From: Pseudobdellovibrionaceae bacterium
GTDB lineage: Bacteria; Bdellovibrionota; Bdellovibrionia; Bdellovibrionales; UBA1609
NCBI GenBank assembly: GCA_020635075.1
Contig: JACKAM010000001.1
Location: 558,001-622,000, forward strand
Reading direction: 5' to 3'
DNA length: 64,000 nt
Numbering within the stretch: the first letter of the stretch is position 1; each line of letters opens with the position of its first letter. The position numbers and the translations under genes were made by a program. The notes under the pieces were generated by a model. That model worked only from the letters and a program-made list of their open reading frames with translations. It was not told the DNA's origin and did not search any database. Below are positions 59,512 through 64,000 of the stretch, piece by piece.

Positions 59512-61136
59512 TTCCCGGTCAGCTGCTTTTTCTTTTCCTGGTAATAGTCCCAGGTGCCGTCGTAAATGTGGAGTTCGTGTTGGTCCAGTTCGAAGACTCG
59601 CGTGGTAAGCTCACGCAGGAAGTGACGGTCGTGGCTGACCATCATGACTGTGCCAGGGAACTGTTTGATGGCTTCGAGAAGAACCTCGCGGGACTTGATA
59701 TCCAAGTGGTTCGTCGGCTCATCGAGAACCAGAAAATTCACCGGGCGGGCAAGAATGGTAGCCAAGACCACTCGACTTTTTTCGCCACCAGAGAGAATTG
59801 AAATCTTCTTGTCGGCCTCGTCCCCCGAAAAACGAAAGGCTCCGCAGAGAGTGCGAATATACCCCATTGAGGCGTTATCCAGACGGGAGTCAATTTCTTC
59901 CACGATTGTGTTGTTAGGATTCAAAACGTCGAGAGAGTTCTGGCTGAAGTAACCGATCTCATTGCTCGGGCCGACGGTGTATTTGCCTTCGGAGGGTTCA
60001 ACCTGGCCGGTAATGATCTTGAGGAAAGTCGACTTGCCGGCTCCGTTCACGCCTACTACCGCCACGCGATCAAGCCGTTTAACAAGAGCATTGGCGTGAC
60101 GGAAGACCAATTTTTCTCCGCCTTCAGGAGTTGAATAGGTTTTGCCAAGGTCTTCAACCTTGAGAACTTCATCGCCACCACGCGGGGGAGTGGGCCATTC
60201 AAAACTCATGGTGCGCTCTTCTTGGGGAACCTCAATAATGTCGATCTTTTCCAATTTCTTGACCCGAGATTGAACTTGAGCGGCATGAGAGGCGCGGGCG
60301 GCAAAGCGAGCAATGAACTCTTTTTCCTTCGCCAACATCTCCTCTTGTCTTTTGGCGGAGGCGATCAATTTGGCTTCACGGACTTCTCTTTCTTTTTCGT
60401 AAAAGTCGTAGTTGCCGCCGTAGGTAGTGATTTTTTGATGGGCCACTTCGATGATTCGAGAAACGCAACGGTTCATGACCTCCCGGTCGTGGCAAGTCAT
60501 CAGCAAGGCACCCTGAAATTGGGTGATCCAGGACTCCAGCCAAATGATGGATTCCAAATCTAGGTGGTTCGTGGGCTCGTCCATCAGCAGCACATCAGGA
60601 TTCAGCAGAAGAATTTTGGCCAGGGCAATGCGCATCTTCCATCCGCCACTAAAGCTCTCAGTTGGACGGTTATAGGCATCCGGTCCAATTCCCAAGCCAG
60701 TGAGGATTTCAGCTGCCCGCGATTCCAAATCGTAGCCTCCGAGCCGTTCAAATTCCGCCTGAAGGTTACCGTACTCATCCAGGATCCGGGTCATTTCCTC
60801 GTCGTCCATGGGTTCAGCGAGTTGGGCTTCAATTTCTTGAAGCCGTTTCTGAGCCTCGGGTACCCTCGGGTTGCAGGATTTGACTTCTTCAATGGCGGTG
60901 CGGCCGCTCATTTCGCCGATGTCCTGAGAAAAATAGCCAACTGTGATGCGGTCGGGTTTGGTGATTTGTCCCTCATCAGGGGACTCCTCGCCAGTGATCA
61001 AGCGAAATATAGTGGTTTTGCCCGCGCCGTTGGGGCCAACCAGGCCCACTTTGTCTCCCGGATTTATTTGGAAGGAACCCTCCCTGTATAGCACTTTGGG
61101 GCCATAGTGTTTCGAGATATTGGAGGCATGTACCAC
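59508..61136 (-). CDS. ABC-F family ATPase (Uup/YbiT-like)
   Basis: The 542-residue protein has two ATPase domains and no membrane domain. The first has GPNGAGKTTIF, SGGWKMRIALAKILL and DEPTNHLDLE. The second has GVNGAGKSTFLKII, LSGGEKSRVVLA and DEPTNHLDIK. A charged linker, about 240-290, contains the P-site-tRNA-interaction-motif-like region (EVREAKLIASAKRQEEMLAKE). These proteins act on the ribosome. Length fits YbiT-type members. It ends overlapping the RR gene. Confidence 0.95.
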   Translation of the reverse strand: MVHASNISKHYGPKVLYREGSFQINPGDKVGLVGPNGAGKTTIFRLITGEESPDEGQITKPDRITVGYFSQDIGEMSGRTAIEEVKSCNPRVPEAQKRLQEIEAQLAEPMDDEEMTRILDEYGNLQAEFERLGGYDLESRAAEILTGLGIGPDAYNRPTESFSGGWKMRIALAKILLLNPDVLLMDEPTNHLDLESIIWLESWITQFQGALLMTCHDREVMNRCVSRIIEVAHQKITTYGGNYDFYEKEREVREAKLIASAKRQEEMLAKEKEFIARFAARASHAAQVQSRVKKLEKIDIIEVPQEERTMSFEWPTPPRGGDEVLKVEDLGKTYSTPEGGEKLVFRHANALVKRLDRVAVVGVNGAGKSTFLKIITGQVEPSEGKYTVGPSNEIGYFSQNSLDVLNPNNTIVEEIDSRLDNASMGYIRTLCGAFRFSGDEADKKISILSGGEKSRVVLATILARPVNFLVLDEPTNHLDIKSREVLLEAIKQFPGTVMMVSHDRHFLRELTTRVFELDQHELHIYDGTWDYYQEKKKQLTGN

Positions 61137-61276
61137 TGGTTCCGCTCTTTCTGTTTGATTTGGGGGCTCCAGCCCCTGGGTATCAGGAATTGGGGAGTTT
61201 AGATAAATGACTTCAAAATTTCAAGTATTGGAGTTAGAAATGAACCCTGGATCTGGCTATCTTCGTTTGAACCCCA

Positions 61277-62158
61277 CTATTGAGCCACTAGTTGCCGGCA
61301 GCCTTTGATCTGCTTCAAACCTCCCTGGATTTCCATGGTGGCTGATCGATCAGGGGGTTCGATTTCCTCAAAGGAAATACCCATTTTCTCCGCAAGACGG
61401 CGGTGAAGCTGCACGGTCTTGGCGCGAATTTTTTCCAGGCGGTTGTACATGATGACCGAGACGCGATCTTCAAAACGTGGGTCCTGAAACTCGTGAATAG
61501 TGCTGAGGTTGAAATACCTGCGATAGGCGACCTCGCGGACGCCTTTTGATGTTTGCACAAAGACGTCCATGTCGTTTCCAAAGAGCTTGGCCATGAGATC
61601 AACCATTCCCTTGGTGACGAGGGATTGGACCAGGGCGGGCTGGCCGGTGTTCATGGCATAGTTGCCCAGCTCCATGGCCGGAATGTGAGGGCCCATTTCG
61701 CTGAGGGAACGACCAATTTTTTCCAAAGACTGCGGAGGAACCATTTCCTCCAGGGCCAGCCGCCCGTCTGAGCCCTTGTCAGCCATATAGCCTCTTAAGA
61801 GCCCAGCGAGTCGCCAAGGCCTGCCGTCATTTTGGTTTTCGTACACCATTACGGAGAGAACATTTTTTTTGCTAAATTCGTCATTGATGAGCTCGATGAT
61901 TCCCGAGTCCCGTTCGGCTACAAGATGAGCCTTGAAGTATTCCTCGAGCACAAAGTTGCGGGCCTGTTCGATGAGCCTTCGGGTACTGGGCAGCCACTGG
62001 CCATCCGGATTGACAATAGGTTGAATGTGAACCACCCGGTATGTGGTGGGGCCCACTTGAACATCTTTGGTCCAAGCCGTGTCGGAGAAAAAAATTTGGC
62101 CCTCACAGGGCTGGCTCAAGAGGAGGGCGGTAAAGAGGACGAGCAGTAATTGGCCCAT
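61277..62158 (-). CDS. Secreted protein, function unknown
   Basis: The 293-residue product has a signal peptide (LLLVLFTALLLSQPCEG) and a ribosome site with AAGGAA. The mature chain is helical and charged with a few Cys (including GCRQLVAQ at the end). Segments such as YNRLEKIRAKTVQLHRRLAEK are probable helices. No domain is recognised. It is transcribed alone. Confidence 0.72.
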   Translation of the reverse strand: MGQLLLVLFTALLLSQPCEGQIFFSDTAWTKDVQVGPTTYRVVHIQPIVNPDGQWLPSTRRLIEQARNFVLEEYFKAHLVAERDSGIIELINDEFSKKNVLSVMVYENQNDGRPWRLAGLLRGYMADKGSDGRLALEEMVPPQSLEKIGRSLSEMGPHIPAMELGNYAMNTGQPALVQSLVTKGMVDLMAKLFGNDMDVFVQTSKGVREVAYRRYFNLSTIHEFQDPRFEDRVSVIMYNRLEKIRAKTVQLHRRLAEKMGISFEEIEPPDRSATMEIQGGLKQIKGCRQLVAQ

Positions 62159-62338
62159 AAGGATTCCTTCCTTAGCGGTGCCAATTCTTCCTCACAGCAG
62201 TTCATGAATTCAAATCCCATGCCTGCCAAAGCCCGCTATTGCGAGCTGTAGGCAATGTATCTTGGTTTTTTTGTAACTAATAAAAACGCGGGAACCAAAA
62301 ACGGCCATAAGAGTCGTCAATAGCTCCAATAGAACGAA

Positions 62339-63439
62339 TTATTGTAGCTTTAGATGGCTGCCAAATAAGTTCTTCACCTGGTGTTCATTGGCACTTCCGT
62401 ACTCGATTCCAGTGTAGTCGGAGTGCAGGGTTTCAATAAGTACCCAGTCTTCAAAGGCTTCACGAGTGTAGAGTTGGACATCGACCTGACCGAGAAGAGC
62501 TTCGTAGTCATGGAAGACAATGCCTTCCGGTGTGGTGAACTGCAGGTCCATAAAAGCCTCCGGAGGAGCGTAGGCGGAGATGGTGATTTTTCTCTTTCGA
62601 TCTCTCGATACGCCCGTGATTTCCCAGCGTCCAAAGTTGATGTCCACCTTCACTCTGTCCAGTTCCATAGGGCGCCACTTATACTCCACTCCTTTGTGTT
62701 TAAGGCCAATACAGACGCCTTCGTAAAAACTGGGAATGCCAAACACATGGGGTTGGCCGCCACCAATCGACAGGGCGGTATCTGGGTGGTCGTCAAATTT
62801 GTTGGACACGATCCATGCCCACCACTCGGGAAAGCGAGTTCCCCAGTTGCGATCCTGGTAGCAGGGGGCGTCTTTGAGTTCCACAAGCTCACCATCGGAA
62901 ACAATTTTCCCTGAGCAACGGGCATCGGCCTGAGCTGGATACCATTCAATGTCGGTGAGACCGGCGCCGAGAATCCATCCTTCGGCATTGAATGCCCACT
63001 TTTTTTGAATCTCAATATCCCAGGAAAAACTTCGACCACCTTCATCAGTTACTTGCCCGATCAGAGTTTGGTCCGTGGCGTAGCCCATGGGAAGACTCAC
63101 TGAGGTTTGATCGTAAAGGGCATTGAATTCATCAATGGCGTAGTGGTTGTCAGTCGTGATACGCTTTTCAAAGTCGCCAAAGCCAATGTAGGAACGAGAG
63201 CTCTCCAGGCCCATCTCACGATCCCAAGGATTCACCACGCCGTAGACGAAGTAGTAGGCTTTTTCTGTCTCCGGAATGACAACCTTGTAGTACCACCACT
63301 CAAACCAGGGTTTTTCATCCACCAGGCCACTTTTGTTTTCATGGTTTGCCTTGTTCCATTGGTAGTTGTTGAAAGGGTCAGAGGCGCTGGCTCCCAGGCA
63401 AAGGACAAGGGCGGCAATCACTAAAAGCAAGTGTTTCAT
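62339..63439 (-). CDS. Secreted tocopherol cyclase/CrtC-like fold protein
   Basis: The 366-residue product has a signal peptide (LLLVIAALVLCLGASA). The fold signature is WFEWWYYKV near residue 45 and CYQDRNWGTRFPEWWAWIVSN near 195, typical of the tocopherol cyclase (PF14249)/hydroxyneurosporene synthase fold. Exported forms in bacteria have unknown substrates and may be lipocalin-like binders. It has no pigment or tocopherol neighbours, so a cyclase role is not implied. Confidence 0.8.
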   Translation of the reverse strand: MKHLLLVIAALVLCLGASASDPFNNYQWNKANHENKSGLVDEKPWFEWWYYKVVIPETEKAYYFVYGVVNPWDREMGLESSRSYIGFGDFEKRITTDNHYAIDEFNALYDQTSVSLPMGYATDQTLIGQVTDEGGRSFSWDIEIQKKWAFNAEGWILGAGLTDIEWYPAQADARCSGKIVSDGELVELKDAPCYQDRNWGTRFPEWWAWIVSNKFDDHPDTALSIGGGQPHVFGIPSFYEGVCIGLKHKGVEYKWRPMELDRVKVDINFGRWEITGVSRDRKRKITISAYAPPEAFMDLQFTTPEGIVFHDYEALLGQVDVQLYTREAFEDWVLIETLHSDYTGIEYGSANEHQVKNLFGSHLKLQ

Positions 63440-63552
63440 GAGGTAATTCCCTTCGGCTTCATTTGTGAGAATTCGATGCTAGCAATAGAACCAATGGGAA
63501 TCGAAGCAAAAGAAGTGAATGATGCGCCAGTTAAAGGGCCGAATGAGCGAAT

Positions 63553-64000
63553 TCACCGGCAAGCTGGGGATGAAGCGGCGTTTCTCCATTCTGATGGGCT
63601 TTTTAGGTTTCCCGCCCTCATGGTCCATTTCACCTGGCGGAGTGCTTTCATTCCATTGAGAGGGTTCTCTTTCAAAAAGACCATGTCGGCGACCTTCCCT
63701 GGTGCAAGGCTTCCCAGATCTTGTTCAAGACCGAACATTTTCGCAGGTGTTGTGGTTGCCGTCCTCAGGATCTCTAAGGGAGAAAGGTCTGCCTGTTCCA
63801 GGAGTTCTAGTTCGAAAATCAATCCTACGCCGTGGAAAAAGCTCGTCCACAGAGGCCAGTTCCCTGAGTCGGAGCCAGCAACAAGAGGGATTCCAATCTG
63901 ATGCATTTGCTTTAGAGCCTTAAGGGAGTTGTCGAGGTTCTTCTGGATAGAATTGGGATTCATAAAGATGGGGGCCATGGCTTTGGCGACAAAACCTGGG
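63553..64000 (-). CDS. Amidohydrolase C-terminal part (N-terminus beyond the window)
   Basis: The last about 149 residues run in frame from the right edge to a stop at 63553. Amidohydrolase features are GIPLVAGSDSGNWP (metal-binding Asp), LSPLEILRTATTTPAKMFGLEQDLGSLAPGKVADMVFLKENP and the closing strand. This is the imidazolonepropionase-like/prolidase group of metal-dependent hydrolases, acting on C-N bonds; substrate unknown. The start lies past 64000. Confidence 0.9.
   Translation of the reverse strand, partial: PGFVAKAMAPIFMNPNSIQKNLDNSLKALKQMHQIGIPLVAGSDSGNWPLWTSFFHGVGLIFELELLEQADLSPLEILRTATTTPAKMFGLEQDLGSLAPGKVADMVFLKENPLNGMKALRQVKWTMRAGNLKSPSEWRNAASSPACR

Overview
The window looks like the chromosome of a Bdellovibrionota-type (Bdellovibrio-like) Gram-negative bacterium. 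That is an inference from content: an unusually high share of secreted proteins and lipoproteins of unknown function, a TIGR02147-family regulator, a hybrid PAS histidine kinase, a bacterial acyl-CoA-binding protein, many short operons, and several long-stem intergenic hairpins. No 16S rRNA or other phylogenetic marker is present, so the assignment is moderate. There are 61 protein genes (two cut by the window edges), one tRNA (Asp) and one complete IS30-family element. I see no CRISPR array, no rRNA and no prophage.

Layout. 1-7.9 kb: mostly minus-strand envelope or secreted proteins of unknown role, starting with a truncated coiled-coil membrane protein. 8-10 kb: a TIGR02147 regulator followed by an IS30 element sitting inside the left arm of a GGTACC hairpin repeat. 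10-13.4 kb: small secreted and VOC-family genes. 13.5-15.2 kb: a coupled HNH nuclease/SAM-methyltransferase pair that looks acquired. 15.4-19 kb: a TfoX-like protein with a basic tail, two secreted proteins and a SUMF1-like protein. 19.2-21.9 kb: tRNA-Asp, a HEPN/MNT toxin-antitoxin pair, a metallophosphoesterase, and an AbrB/Doc toxin-antitoxin pair whose Doc lacks the usual catalytic His. 21.9-25.2 kb: hybrid histidine kinase, RluA-type pseudouridine synthase, YajD-type HNH protein. 25.3-31.5 kb: VOC protein, glycerophosphodiester phosphodiesterase, exported PLD-like protein, putative outer-membrane barrel, FG-GAP lipoprotein. 31.7-42.3 kb: lipoproteins, exported metallopeptidases (M1-like and HELGHH type), ACBP and other exported proteins.

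42.4-47.1 kb holds the most interesting locus. A sulfotransferase is in an operon with cysD and a cysN-cysC fusion, which is a self-contained PAPS-making and PAPS-using cassette laid out like nodHPQ. It is followed by a gene for a small exported Cys-rich peptide that is translationally coupled (TAATG) to a ferritin-like diiron protein. I read this as a candidate peptide or metabolite modification system. 47-58.4 kb is a surface-lipoprotein region carrying two paralogous TPR plus winged-helix regulators, one of them divergent from a phage head-spike-like lipoprotein. 58.5-64 kb: a 44-residue basic miniprotein, an OmpR-type regulator behind a ribosome-site hairpin, an ABC-F ATPase, two secreted proteins and a truncated amidohydrolase.

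A recurring theme is long perfect or near-perfect hairpins just behind stop codons (9.9, 16.0, 24.8, 26.8 and 36.2 kb). Most share a GGTACCAAG or GGTGCCAGG core and resemble REP elements mobilised in trans. No RAYT transposase gene is in the window.
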